This document shows positions 51,640 through 62,023 of a stretch of DNA of 64,000 nucleotides, one piece after another. Source of the DNA: Lucifuga dentata. Taxonomy: Eukaryota; Chordata; Actinopteri; Ophidiiformes; Bythitidae. A program made the translations under genes and the position numbers. How positions within the stretch are numbered: the first letter of the stretch is position 1; the number at the start of each line of letters is the position of its first letter. The stretch is taken from contig VXCM01000265.1 in the NCBI GenBank assembly GCA_014773175.1, forward strand, positions 285,501 through 349,500, in the 5' to 3' direction. A model generated the notes under the pieces. It ran no database searches. It saw nothing but the letters and a program-made list of their open reading frames with translations, and was not told where the DNA came from.

Positions 51640-52272
51640 CAAAAAGTAGTACTGAAGTATCTTAATTAAATACAAGTAGCAATACCACAGTAAAAATATA
51701 TTGTAATCCAATATAAGAAGTCCTGTAGGGAAAGTATACAAGCATTAGCAGTTCTGTCAAAGGTAAAAGTGATTCTTCAATGTCTGTTAAAATGTTAAAT
51801 TATTCAGGCACCAAAAATTGCTGATTCAAAGTTTCTCATTCAACGAAGAGGAAAATTCTTATGTTAATGAAATAGGGAAACCCAATTTTAATGAAATAAT
51901 AAAAATCCTCAGATTTGGAAATATAGGGTTTTTCACCCAATAATGAAGATACAAGGCTTTTTATTTTCACAAAAATTTGAGGATTTTTATATTTCATCCT
52001 CCAATACTCTTCACTGAAGTTATTAACCTGGTTCTCTTGCTAAAAATGTCAAAAATGCATCATGTCTTTTAGATAAAATGGGGCTGATGCAATGTCTTTA
52101 CCACACAACAGAAACATCTTACGAGCTTTTGTCATGTTGAACTAAAGTGAAGAAAGTAACAAGAAACTGTAGCGATCAGATAAATGCAGCGCAGGAAAAT
52201 GCATTGCCATTTGAAATAATGCAGTAGAAGTACAAAGTCATAGGAAATGGGAGTACCAAAGTACCCCACCCT
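51640..52272 (+). repeat. Dispersed repeat R4, copy 3 (near full length)
   Basis: It starts 'aaaaagtagtactgaagtatctta', continues 'tacaagtagcaataccacagtaaaaata', and ends with 'aaagtaacaagaaactgtagcgatcagataaatgcag' and 'gagtaccaaagtacc', collinear with 11753-12412. Confidence 0.6.
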
Positions 52273-53220
52273 GATGGGTTCCACCAAAGTCCCTCAGGCA
52301 CAAAAGATGCTTCTATTTAAGCTCCCGTGTGGCAGGTTGGGCACAGCGCGGTGAAACTGAGTCCGCTCTGCTGGCTGATGAGCCTCTGGAGAGCCATACA
52401 CGGCTGATTTTATGAGGTCTGGTAGGTTAGAAGGCCAAACTGGAGCTGCTGCTGCGATGTGAAGACAGCTGCTATGTATGATTCCACCCCAACATATGAA
52501 GCTTCATCTGCCTCCACCGCCACATTTTCTGTCTTCAACCTAAACACACTGAGCAATCAGGACTGAAAGCAGGTTTTTCACTTTTGGCAGGAGTTCATCA
52601 CATGCTGAATGAAAGAAATCAACCTCTCTTTCTTGGATATCTGGAAGTGAGCAGAACTTTCTCTTTGATGTTCAGGGTTTTAATGTTCTCTTATTGTTCT
52701 TCTGAGGTTGTTTGCTCAGTCTGGACAGTCACATAAGCTTTAATGACAGCGAATTTTTCCTTCAACTTCAATTCATTTCACAGGTGATGTAAAATTTTGC
52801 AAATGTTTCACATTAACTTCAACTTTGGTGAAGTCTGACATGCAAATTTGCCCCAAACACCAGTAAACACAGTCTTGGCAGAGCTAAAAATTAAGTTTTT
52901 TTTTTTTGTGTGTGTGAAAATATATCAAAACTAGAGACATGTTTCTACTTTAATAATTTGTAACAAATGTTTTCAATCACATTTTTTCCCAAAATGAATC
53001 AACCTCCCAAAAACATTCCCTTCTTTTGCAATCTATTTTCTTTTTAAATCAATAAGTTGATTTCCCCATTCTCAAAGGTTAAGCAAAACAAACAGACTGA
53101 TTGCATGAAGCGACCCTGCGGTACAAAAAGGACTAGCACAGTTCAATTCAAGCCAAAGATTTGACTGTGGAAGCCTTTGTGGAAACTTTTTCTTTACTAA
53201 AACTCAAAGCACAGAACAGA
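52273..53220. promoter_or_regulatory. Upstream flank of comtd1
   Basis: About 950 bp without a coding exon. The proximal 120 bp before the ATG should contain the promoter and 5' UTR, but I see no CpG island, clear TATA box or other decisive element. Confidence 0.35.
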
Positions 53221-54311
53221 ATGGCTGCAGATATTAAAGTCCTTCTCTGCACTGGACTTGCTGTTGTACTAACAAGTAAGAGATAATCGTACTGTGTTGA
53301 AGTCACGTGTGACCTGCATGTTAGATTGATTATAATGGCAGCTGCTTTGTCTTTCAGCTGTGGGCAGGTCTGCTTTTATAGGGAAAAGCCACAGCGGAGG
53401 CAAAAACGATCCCGTGCTGCAGTATGTGGTCAACAATTCATTAAGAGAGCATCCAGTCCTCACCAAACTCAAACTGGTAGGAGAAGCAGACAATGAGCAT
53501 GTATTTGTTCATTTTGGTCAGTGTGGAAATGGTCATTCACATATTAATTTCATTTTGCTTTTGTTAATGTAATTCCCTTTTTAGTTGCCTCAATAAGACA
53601 ATGTAAGTCAAGACAGATGTAAATGATGCTTCTGGGACTCTGCCCATGTAAATATATGAATAATTGAATATTTAGAAAGAAAAAAAATCAATTCAATATT
53701 TTTTGGAACACCTTCAGCTTGGTAACCCTCTTGGATCTCAAATAAATTTTTCTTGAAAATTTTTCATTCTAGAAAAAAATACATTCTAAAAGAACTTAGA
53801 TGTATTACAAACAATTATTTTTACTCTGTTACTTATTATCCACACAAAAATAAATAATTTCCATATTATTAGAACACAGCAGATGAGAATATAGGCTGAT
53901 GGCAAAGTGGAGCACTACACATTTTGACCACACGAGGGCAGCACAGTGCCAGAGAACCCTACACACCTCCACGAAATCTAATGCAGAGACGTACAAAACA
54001 CACTTAATTGTCCCTTTTTTTGCACAATTTTGGTCCCAAAAAAACTTATTCGATTATATTTTTCCATTTCAGAGAACTCTTGAAGACCCGTGGAGCATCA
54101 TGCTCGTTGCCAGTGAACAAGCCCAGTTCATGGCTAATCTCATCAGACTCATCAATGCCACAAAGGCCATTGAGATTGGTAAGATTACACATTGAAAAAA
54201 ATGTGACAAATATAAATATTGACTCCACAACTAATATAGAAGCCAGTCCTCTACTTCTTATACAAAATAATAATAATAATAATAATCATAATAATAATAA
54301 TAATAATAATG

Positions 54312-54400
<89 letters not shown>

Positions 54401-55514
54401 CTGAATTGATCAAAACACTAAAAATGTTTCAATTAACCTTTTTTTTTAATGTGCAGGAATGTACACAGGATATAACGCACTAAGCATGGCTTTGGCCATG
54501 CCAGAGAATGGACATGTGGTCGCTTGTGAAATAGAAGATATTTATGTGAATATTGCCAAACCATTTTTTAAAGAGGTGAGGATATTTCAATTTATAATCC
54601 ATGACTCATTAAATCAAAACAATGTTAATATGTGGATTGATCTTACCCTTATATCTTATGTTATATTATTTCAGTATAAGTCAGACTAGTGCATAATGTT
54701 CCATTTTTGGTTCTAAAGCAACATTTGAACTGTGCATTTTGTAAGCTGTCAGAGTGCAGTAACAGCAAACCGTTTATCTGCTGTGTGTCAGTAAAAAGGT
54801 GTCTGTTCAGGAAACTGTGTCACATAAAGATGCAAAGCCAAGGAGTAAAGTAAAACCTCCTTTCTGCCTCACCTAACATTCTCCTTAAAAATCAATAAAA
54901 GAAGTAAAACCACTAATACAAATTCCCTGCATGACTCGATTCACACAATTTAACCTTTTCTATAGGCTGGAGTTGAAAACAAGATAGATGTACAGCTTGA
55001 AAGAGCAATGAAGACACTGAGTGAGTGCTTTTGCAAATTTCAGATCATGATTCCAATGTTGTTTTGCATTCATTTGGTGAAATTGTGTTAAAAAAAATGG
55101 ACAGAATATTGACTCGTTTTTGTCATTTTTGTCTGTTTCATCAGATGACCTCATAGACGCCGGGGAAGCTGGAACATACGACTTTGTCTTCATCGATGCC
55201 GATAAATTTAACTATGACAGATACTATGAGAAATCCCTTGAGCTCATACGAAAAGGAGGCATCATTGCTATTGACAATGTAAGTACACACCCCTCATGAA
55301 AACCAGTGAAAACAGATTTGATATTTGAAATCTTTCAACAACACTCTGATGCTGTTTCTAGGTGCTGTGGAGCGGAAAGGTGGTGAATCCTGCTGCTGAT
55401 GACCTGACCTCTAGGAGTCTGGATGCTCTCAATAAGAAGCTACATAAGGATGAGAGGATTGATCTGAGCATGCTCACCATAGGTGACGGGCTGACCATTG
55501 CCATTAAACGCTAA
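53221..55514 (+). CDS. comtd1: Catechol-O-methyltransferase domain-containing protein 1
   Basis: This is a complete seven-exon gene: 53221-53275, 53358-53476, 54073-54178, 54457-54575, 54966-55020, 55145-55278 and 55362-55514. All introns are GT-AG and phases match, giving 246 residues (human COMTD1 has about 262). The ATG has A at -3 and G at +4. A hydrophobic run at residues 7-18 ([12 protein letters not shown]) suggests an N-terminal signal anchor. The class I SAM-methyltransferase fold follows: motif I EIGMYTGY (92-99), the metal/SAM loop FIDADKFNY (167-175) and AIDN (193-196). By family knowledge D169, D195 and N196 are the likely divalent-metal ligands. NSLREHP, EQAQ and GEAGT are shared with human COMTD1. 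The family is a putative O-methyltransferase; the substrate is not inferable here. It lies next to vdac2, as in human. Confidence 0.95.
54266..54400. repeat. (AAT)n microsatellite in comtd1 intron 3
   Basis: About 45 AAT units with a few CAT and GAT interruptions, inside the intron between exons 3 and 4. It creates a spurious poly-asparagine open frame. Confidence 0.95.
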
Positions 55515-55516
55515 AT

Positions 55517-55522
55517 AATAAA
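55517..55522 (+). promoter_or_regulatory. comtd1 polyadenylation signal
   Basis: AATAAA begins three bases after the TAA stop, followed within 40 bases by a GT-rich stretch ('tgttgtgtgaagttgag'). If used, the 3' UTR is only about 25-35 nt. Confidence 0.6.
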
Positions 55523-56266
55523 CACATATGAGCAATATAATGTTGTGTGAAGTTGAGTTTTTGCAGACATACAATAACTAGTAGCAACACAAAGGATAAG
55601 ATGCATTAATGCAAAGCCTATAAGCAACAAACAAGGCCAACAAAAATGATATTTCACAAAGAGAAGGTGAAAGACTCAAAAATATGTAACGACAATCAAA
55701 CGAGGAAGAATTTTCTTGAATCAAGTGTCAGTTTCTTGATTTTCACTTCCAGATCCAGACACTTATTTCTAGAAAATTCCTGGAACAAACAAATTTGCCG
55801 TGGAAACAGTTTAAAATAAAATAATCTCACTCAGGAATAAATAACATATAAAATGACTCAATAAGATGGAGTTTCTATAACTAATCACAGCAGCCCCCCC
55901 CCAATTTAAATTCACATATGAAAATCCCAAATTCACAGGTGAAAAGGCACTTTTTGGCCTGGACATCTCACTATTTTAATTTTCTCTTTTTTTCCCCTGC
56001 CACTTGTTCGTAAACTTATATGTAAACTTTTTTTTTTTCTTTAGCACTTTTTAAACATAGAGCAGGTTTTTTAAAAGAAAGTTCCTGATATGGCACTTTT
56101 GTTTATACTCAATATATACTCAATATTTAGACTTAATTAAAGGTCAAAATTTGACCTTGTGGCAGAAACAAAACCATCCTGCATTAAAATGACCTAAAGT
56201 AAAGCAGGATGATGTTGAACCACCTTGATCCTGACAAAACACAAACAGCATGAACCTCGGCAGTCT

Positions 56267-56308
<42 letters not shown>

Positions 56309-56545
56309 ATGCGCAGACAGAGCAATATTTTAGAAGTTTGTGTCTGCACTGACTTCTGCAGACTCAGTTCTCAGCCACATGAATGCTGTCTGCGCAGAAT
56401 TTAGTGACAGGTCTCATTAAAACATCTGCTGATGCTATAGGTTTTCAGCACTGTGGACAGCTATATTCTGCATGCAGAGCAGACTGAACGAAGCTTTAAG
56501 AGCAGGAGTGTCATCACACCTGTGAATCACAACAGGAGTGAAAGC
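55523..56545. promoter_or_regulatory. comtd1 to neurofilament-like gene spacer
   Basis: About 1 kb with no coding exon, holding the 5' flank and UTR of the downstream gene. It includes AGGTCA-AAATT-TGACCT (56141-56157), a (CA)n run (about 56269-56306) and a GTG-initiated in-frame extension from 56453 that I do not take as coding. Confidence 0.45.
56269..56306. repeat. (CA)n microsatellite
   Basis: CA run of about 38 bp, some 240 bp upstream of the neurofilament-like ATG. Confidence 0.92.
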
Positions 56546-59122
56546 ATGGAGAACAGACGAGATTACACAAACAGATTAACCCAAAATGAGTATTCCAAAT
56601 ACAAAGCAACTTGTCCAGGATTAGATACAAGTTTCCCGAGGAGGGAATTCCAATCCAAAGGCACGACTGCAACCAAGCCGTTACCTGGAAAGTTTGTGGA
56701 CCTGAACGAGAAACAATTGCTCCAGGGGCTGAACGGCCGCCTTGCTGGATTCATGGAGAAGGTGCAGCAGCTGGAGCATCACAATCACTTGCTAGCGGGA
56801 CAGATCCAGGAAATGAGAGAGAGAGCGCAGACCACGTCTGATTTGGAGCAGGAGCACGGACCAGAGCTCAGAAAACTCAGACAGCTGGTTCAGGAGTTTA
56901 CACATCAGAAGCATCAGATTGAAACCGACCATCAGAATCTGGAGGAAGAATTGTCCAACCTGAGAAAGCAACATGAGAAAGAAGCGTGTTGCAGATCAGC
57001 TGCAGAGAGAGATATCATGGTGCTGAAGAAGGACATCAGAGATGCCAATGAAGCTAAACTCCATCTGGACAGGAAAGCGCAGTCTCTAGTGGCTGAAATC
57101 CACTTCCTGAAGAAAAACCACGAGGCCGAGGTGGCAGAGATGACTGACCAAATCCAGGCTGCACAGGTAACTGTCAATGCACATGGATTTGGCAAACCTG
57201 ACCTCACTGCCAGACTCCGGGACATCAGGGCACAGCTGGAAGGTCATGGCGCCTCAGACCTTCAGCAGGCAGGTGAAACTTTCAAATCCCAGTTTGCAAA
57301 ATTAACCGAAGCCGCCGAGACCAAGAGAGAGGCGCTGAAAACGTCCCAACAAGAGATCCAGGAGTACAGAAAGCGTCTGCAGGCCAAGAGCATCGAGCTG
57401 GACTGTGCTAAAGGAACAAAGGAAGCACTGGAACAGCAACTTCACGATGCTGAGGAGCGCCACAGAGAAGAAATGATTCATTACCAGGTAGGATATTTCT
57501 CATAAAAGTCATATGATGTTTTCCATCTTTGCCTAAGACAAGGTAGCCTGATATCGTTTGCTTCTCTTTCTCCAGGACACGATAAAGCAACTTGAAAATG
57601 AGCTCATAAATGCCAAATTTGACATGTCTGCTTATCTGCGGGAATACCAGGACCTGGTAAATGTGAAGATGGCTTTGGATGTGGAAATACTTTCTTATAG
57701 GTAAGATAAACTGAGTGCACATAAGTTATAATACTGCAGAGTTTACAGGAAAATATCAGTGGTAGCCTTGTATGATAAAGTAGGCATGCAGTCAGGGTTG
57801 CTGAAATTATTTGAAGATGTAAAAATGCATCAGAGGACAATAATATGAGAATAATCAAAAGAAGAAGAAGAAGAAGAAGAAGAAGAAGAAGAAGAAGAAG
57901 AAGAAGAAGAAGACTGGCCTCCTTCAAGATATACAGAAAATCATCAATCCTGCATTTAAGGAGGCACAGTATAATCTGGAGCAAAATGGGAATTGTATTG
58001 ATACAATTTTTAAGGTTGCATTTGTATTTATTAACATATTTATACTGGGGAACTGTGCAAACACCCATTTATATTACATGCAATTATTAATAACCAGGTG
58101 CAATTTTTCCTGTTGTGCAATCCATGATGTATATAGTGTGTATATGTTCTTTCAATTTCACTTTCACTTACGTATATCACATTTTTAAGGTGGTGTTTCA
58201 CATTAATGTATGTATTTTTTAAATATTTTTTTTATACTTCACTGATGCAGTGTATTTATATATATATATTTTTTGTATGTCCTTTATTTTGTATTTTCTC
58301 TACTTATATGTTTCTATTTTTATCCCTGTACTCTGAATCTAAAGCTGCTGTAACAAGTAAATTTCCCCATTGTGGGACTGATAAAGTTTATCTTATCTTA
58401 ACCTACATTTAATGCATCATATATCCATATAACATTATAAATGCAAGGAAATAAAGTATAAATAAGTATTGCATACATGATAAAGACAGTCACATTGAAT
58501 AGTACAGAATAAAGTAATTTTCGTTGTTAGTTTAAAGGTCAGCAGCCTTAAAAGAAAACCAAGAAATACAGTAGTTCTATTTGAAGCTCTCTTCAAGAAG
58601 TTCTCATTCTGTGTGTCTTTCTAACTAGCTACAACAGCAATTAAAATGACTATAAGCTACACATAAAACAATTGTCTTCTACCTTGCAGGAAACTCCTGT
58701 GTGGTGAAGAGGCTCGACTGTCCACGGTGTCAGACGCCCACTTCTCTATGCCCTTCACCTACCATCAGCCCCCCGTTTACTCCCGCCCTTGCCTCAGCCC
58801 ACAGGGCGTCTCCCCCAGACAAGCAGAACCCAAGTACAAGTTTGTAGAGGAGATCATAACGGAGACCACCAGAGAAATCGAGATGCTAGAATTTGAAGAG
58901 ACAGAGGATGAGCAGGAGTGTACCAAAAGTGACAGAGGGGGCAGCGAGGAAGAGAACGATCATAAAGACGGTACAGAGGAAGAAGGTGAGCAGATGTGTG
59001 ATAGTCAGCAGAATCAGGTAGAATCAGAAAAGCAGAGCATGGAGTCAGGGATGGAGGAGGTCGGTGCTCAATTAATTGAGAGTAGTGATGAGAGAAAAGG
59101 TGAGCGAGAGAGAGAAATGTAG
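56546..59122 (+). CDS. Neurofilament-M-like type IV intermediate filament protein (tail frame-broken)
   Basis: Exons 56546-57487, 57576-57700 and 58690-59122 encode 499 residues to the first stop. The ATG at 56546 has A at -3 and G at +4 and is preferred over an in-frame GTG at 56453. The head is residues 1-50. The rod opens at [20 protein letters not shown] (54-73) and closes at [20 protein letters not shown] (337-356) with KLLCGEE (357-363). Heptad-rich coiled coil lies between. The three-exon layout with a 125-bp second exon is that of type IV (neurofilament/internexin) genes. [15 protein letters not shown] (404-418) resembles the NF-M tail start. The tail then turns Glu/Ser-rich. The stop at 59120-59122 follows a GA-repeat frameshift, and a further 244-codon open frame continues to 59838. 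KSP repeats are absent. It could instead be an internexin-like paralogue, so I give no symbol. Confidence 0.85.
57858..57913. repeat. (GAA)n microsatellite in intron 2
   Basis: About 18 GAA units in the intron between exons 2 and 3 of the neurofilament-like gene. Confidence 0.95.
58060..58400 (+). mobile_element. Probable LINE 3' end in intron 2
   Basis: AT-rich sequence ending 'aaatttccccattgtgggactgataaagtttatcttatctta'. A terminal TCTTA-type repeat after this phrase is typical of fish LINE 3' ends as I recall them. No coding portion is visible and the left boundary is a guess. Confidence 0.45.
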
Positions 59123-59838
59123 AGAAAATTGTTACAGTTCCGAAAGATCCATCTTCAAAACTAGAGGATTCAAAGCCAGAGGTTCCAGAGGTGGAGGATA
59201 AAAGAGATGAGGCTCTGAGCAGGAGCAATCAGGACAATCTAAAGGACAGTCTTACTTCAGCACCAGCAAAAAAGCCTGTAGATGAGACCTCCACCCAAGA
59301 GTCTCAAGATTCAGATTCAATTCAAGAGCTGACCAGTGATGACGTACAAAGGGCTCAAACTTTGGCTTCACAAGAGGAAATCTCTGATTTAACAGCAGAG
59401 CCAAAGACAGGAAAGCCTTCAGAACATAAAGATCATGAAACTTCAAGCGCAGCAACCAAAAGTGAGGAAAAAGAAAGCAGTTCTATAGAGCCAAAGGTGA
59501 TCAGTAAATCTGAAAGTGTAAAATGTGAGGACAAAGTACCAGAATCCGTTCAAATTAAAGATCAAGGTAAAGAGTTATCCATCAAATCTAATGTGGAGGA
59601 TCAAAGGCCAAACAGTGAGGATAAAACCCAAACAGTACACATTTTGTCATCAAAGGTAAAGACAATTGTCTCTGCAGAAATCAAAGTATTCCAAAAGGAG
59701 GTGCCAGAGAGCAGTCAAATTCAAAAATCAGAGTTGTCTGAGGGGTCTGATGGAGGATCTGAGAAACTCAAAGGTGTAGAAAGTACTACTGAAAGTCTGA
59801 CAAAGAGAAAGTCAAAGGATCTGAAACTAAAAACATAA
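59104..59838 (+). pseudogene. Out-of-frame continuation of the neurofilament-like tail
   Basis: An open frame of 244 codons in the other frame, starting after TGA (59101-59103) and ending at TAA (59836-59838). It is rich in E, K, S, D and Q (for example [14 protein letters not shown] near the start and KEESSS-like runs) and low in hydrophobics, just like the tail upstream. It overlaps the end of the in-frame exon by 19 bases in a GA-rich tract. Removing one GA unit there would join it to the main frame and give a protein of about 738 residues. It is therefore most likely the rest of the same exon, not a separate gene. Confidence 0.7.
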
Positions 59839-59985
59839 GTACACAACATTCTGCACATTTCCACCTTCAGCAGAAAAAAACAAAAAACAGTTGATGGGCA
59901 GATTTCAGAGATATATTTGTCGAGGCTGAAAATATTGAAACTCAAGAAAGAATGGCTTTTCTAAAGGTCAGAAAATCTGATCCAA

Positions 59986-60287
59986 AATAAAAAAAAAAAT
60001 CCAAGGCACAAGTAGGCAAGCATTAAATTTCTCTGTAGAATGACTTGGCAGCATGATTTTGACTGTTTGTAAATCAGTCTCTCGTGCATTAAAACCTAAG
60101 TTTTGTTGCAGTAGTGAACTGATGTAATATAGAATGTACAACATGAGAAATTATATTTCCATTGCATCCATCATTCTCTGCTTCACTATGCAAAATCCCT
60201 GAATGTGCTGACAAATAAATGCAATCCAACAAAATCCTGAACATTTTGTTTGATGTCTCACAAGATGCTACAATTATTGCGAATAAA
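59986..60287 (+). promoter_or_regulatory. Candidate polyadenylation signals, neurofilament-like gene
   Basis: AATAAA occurs at 59986-59991, 60214-60219 and 60282-60287, within 450 bp after the distal stop at 59838. I cannot tell which is used. Confidence 0.4.
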
Positions 60288-60890
60288 ATCTTACATTTCT
60301 GCAAAGGACATCATGAGATGTAAGTGATAAGCCAACTGAGATTTCAAATTTAGCGTTTTTATCTTAAACCCCAGTAAATGTATTTCAATTCTTTGTATAC
60401 AGAGAAAAAATACTACAGCCTGCTGGCATTTTGACCCTTAAATCATAAGGGTCAAATTCATAAAAGTATTCATATATACTTTTGTGAATTTGTTACTGAT
60501 CATTTCATGCCCCCTTTCTTTAAGGTCGTGGCAGTCTTTGGCTGCTTACTATATTGGCTTATTTCCACTGATTTTTGTAGAGACTGTATGTGTATCCTTC
60601 TCCTTTCATGATACGTTTGAAATGGTAAAATGTCTGTTGGTCTCTTTACATTTCTTTGGTTTATAATGTGTTTCCTTTTCATCTTTGAACCTAACATTAT
60701 TTGTGGAGATACACGAGTGCAGGCGACATCACCCTGTGTGTGATTCCTAAAATGAAATATGTGGAGGATAAAAGACACAAAGTACTAGGTCAAGAATTGA
60801 AGTGAAATTATTACACAATATACTGCATATTTCTAGACAAGTAATTCCCTAACACTCCTAATGATTCAACTTGGATAGCCAAGATCATGT
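60288..60890. other. Intergenic DNA between convergent genes
   Basis: Nothing recognised. Two short open frames show no domain. Confidence 0.4.
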
Positions 60891-60894
60891 TATC

Positions 60895-61120
60895 CTGGCT
60901 AAAAACTCAAGGGAACGGCCACAGCCCAGACTTCAAACCATTATGAAAACAGCATATTTGATGCTCCCCATCCAATCTGACAGATCTTGAGAGGATCTGC
61001 AAGAAGAATGGAAGAAACTGGCAGAATCCAGGTGTGTAAAGGTGTGAATGCTGTCAGCAGCGCTTCTATAAGGTACTAGATCAAGACTCTAGTACCTACC
61101 TAAATGAGGTTAAATAAAAG
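60895..61120 (+). pseudogene. Tc1/mariner transposase relic, 3' end
   Basis: Plus-strand sequence retains 'ggccacagcccagacttcaa' (from HSPDLNP) and 'ccccatccaatctgacagat', which with the next bases reads SNLTDLERICKKN. Then come 'aatccaggtgtg' and 'aaggtact', the usual end of Tc1-like transposase frames in fish. Stops interrupt it and the 5' part and terminal repeats are not seen. Confidence 0.65.
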
Positions 61121-61331
61121 CAGGATATTATGTGCAGATGCAAAAGAATGTCAAGTCATTCTGAACAAAAGATGCACAATCTTAGTACTAGAACTCAGAA
61201 ATACTTGTGCTGAGTACAGACTTCTTACATATCCTTTTTTGTGTAATATGTAAAGGCAATTCTGCATATATAACTTAAAAAGCTCTTCATTAACATCACC
61301 CACAAATTAATTGTATGTATCCACAATTTAA

Positions 61332-61913
61332 AGGGCCATAACAGTAAGTTTGCAGGTTTAAGCCCAGTAAATACTACTTGCATACGTTACATTACTGACA
61401 ACCATTTCCCAAAACACAGTTTTACTTATCCTTTTATTTTGGCAATTTCAAAATCAAATGTTCAGGTGATACAACCACCTTAAAAATTCAACGTTTTACA
61501 TGCTAACATACACGTCTGAATGTAAAGGGCACAATCTTCTCCTGGACTATATTCCTTGGCTGACATAAATTTTCTTCCAAGCAGCTCCATGTTGAACAGG
61601 TTACTTAATTGAACTAGTCCATGTTGAACCGGTTCAATTAAGTAACCTCGACAAAAAAAAAAAAAAAAAAAAAATTAAATCAGCATATTATTTGCTGTAA
61701 TGGGCTCCTTATCTCAAGCATGTTTCAACTCTCTACCAGTTGCTTCTTAACTGCATACTGGAATGAATTGAAACCAGTGAGTCTGGAGGGTAAGAAAAAC
61801 AATTCTAAAATCCACTCCAGTGGTATGTTTTGGAAAGTGGTTGGAAGTAATGTCACCTGTACGCAGGTTGAATATATTGGGCTCAAATACACAAAATCAC
61901 TGGTATGTTTCTT
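61332..61913 (-). mobile_element. R1 MITE, copy F
   Basis: 582 bp flanked by TTAA at 61328-61331 and 61914-61917. The left end is AGGGCCATAACAG and the right end ('cactggtatgtttctt') is its diverged complement. The interior runs like copy A. It contains a local 17-bp perfect inverted repeat (AGGTTACTTAATTGAAC at 61598-61614 against its complement at 61632-61648) and an A-run just after it. Confidence 0.7.
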
Positions 61914-62017
61914 TTAAGCCAAAATTATAGTTGGGACCTCTAAAATTTCTCATCAACGAAACAAGCCGTTTTATGCCGTGCTGAATACCACATACTAAAA
62001 ACATGGAGTTCAAAGAC

Positions 62018-62023
62018 TTTATT
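62018..62023 (-). promoter_or_regulatory. vdac2 polyadenylation signal (minus strand)
   Basis: Reads AATAAA on the minus strand, about 900 bp beyond the vdac2 stop. The intervening DNA (62024-62918) has no other gene, so it is the likely 3' UTR. Confidence 0.5.

Noticed and set aside
54008..54409. Asparagine-rich 133-codon frame
   Set aside because: It is the read-through of comtd1 exon 3 into the (AAT)n intronic microsatellite in another frame.
56453..56545. N-terminal extension of the neurofilament-like protein
   Set aside because: The extended frame starts at GTG. The first in-frame ATG (56546) has a strong start context and gives a head of normal length.
57604..58068. Leucine-rich minus-strand frame
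   Set aside because: The leucine run is the complement of the (GAA)n microsatellite in intron 2.
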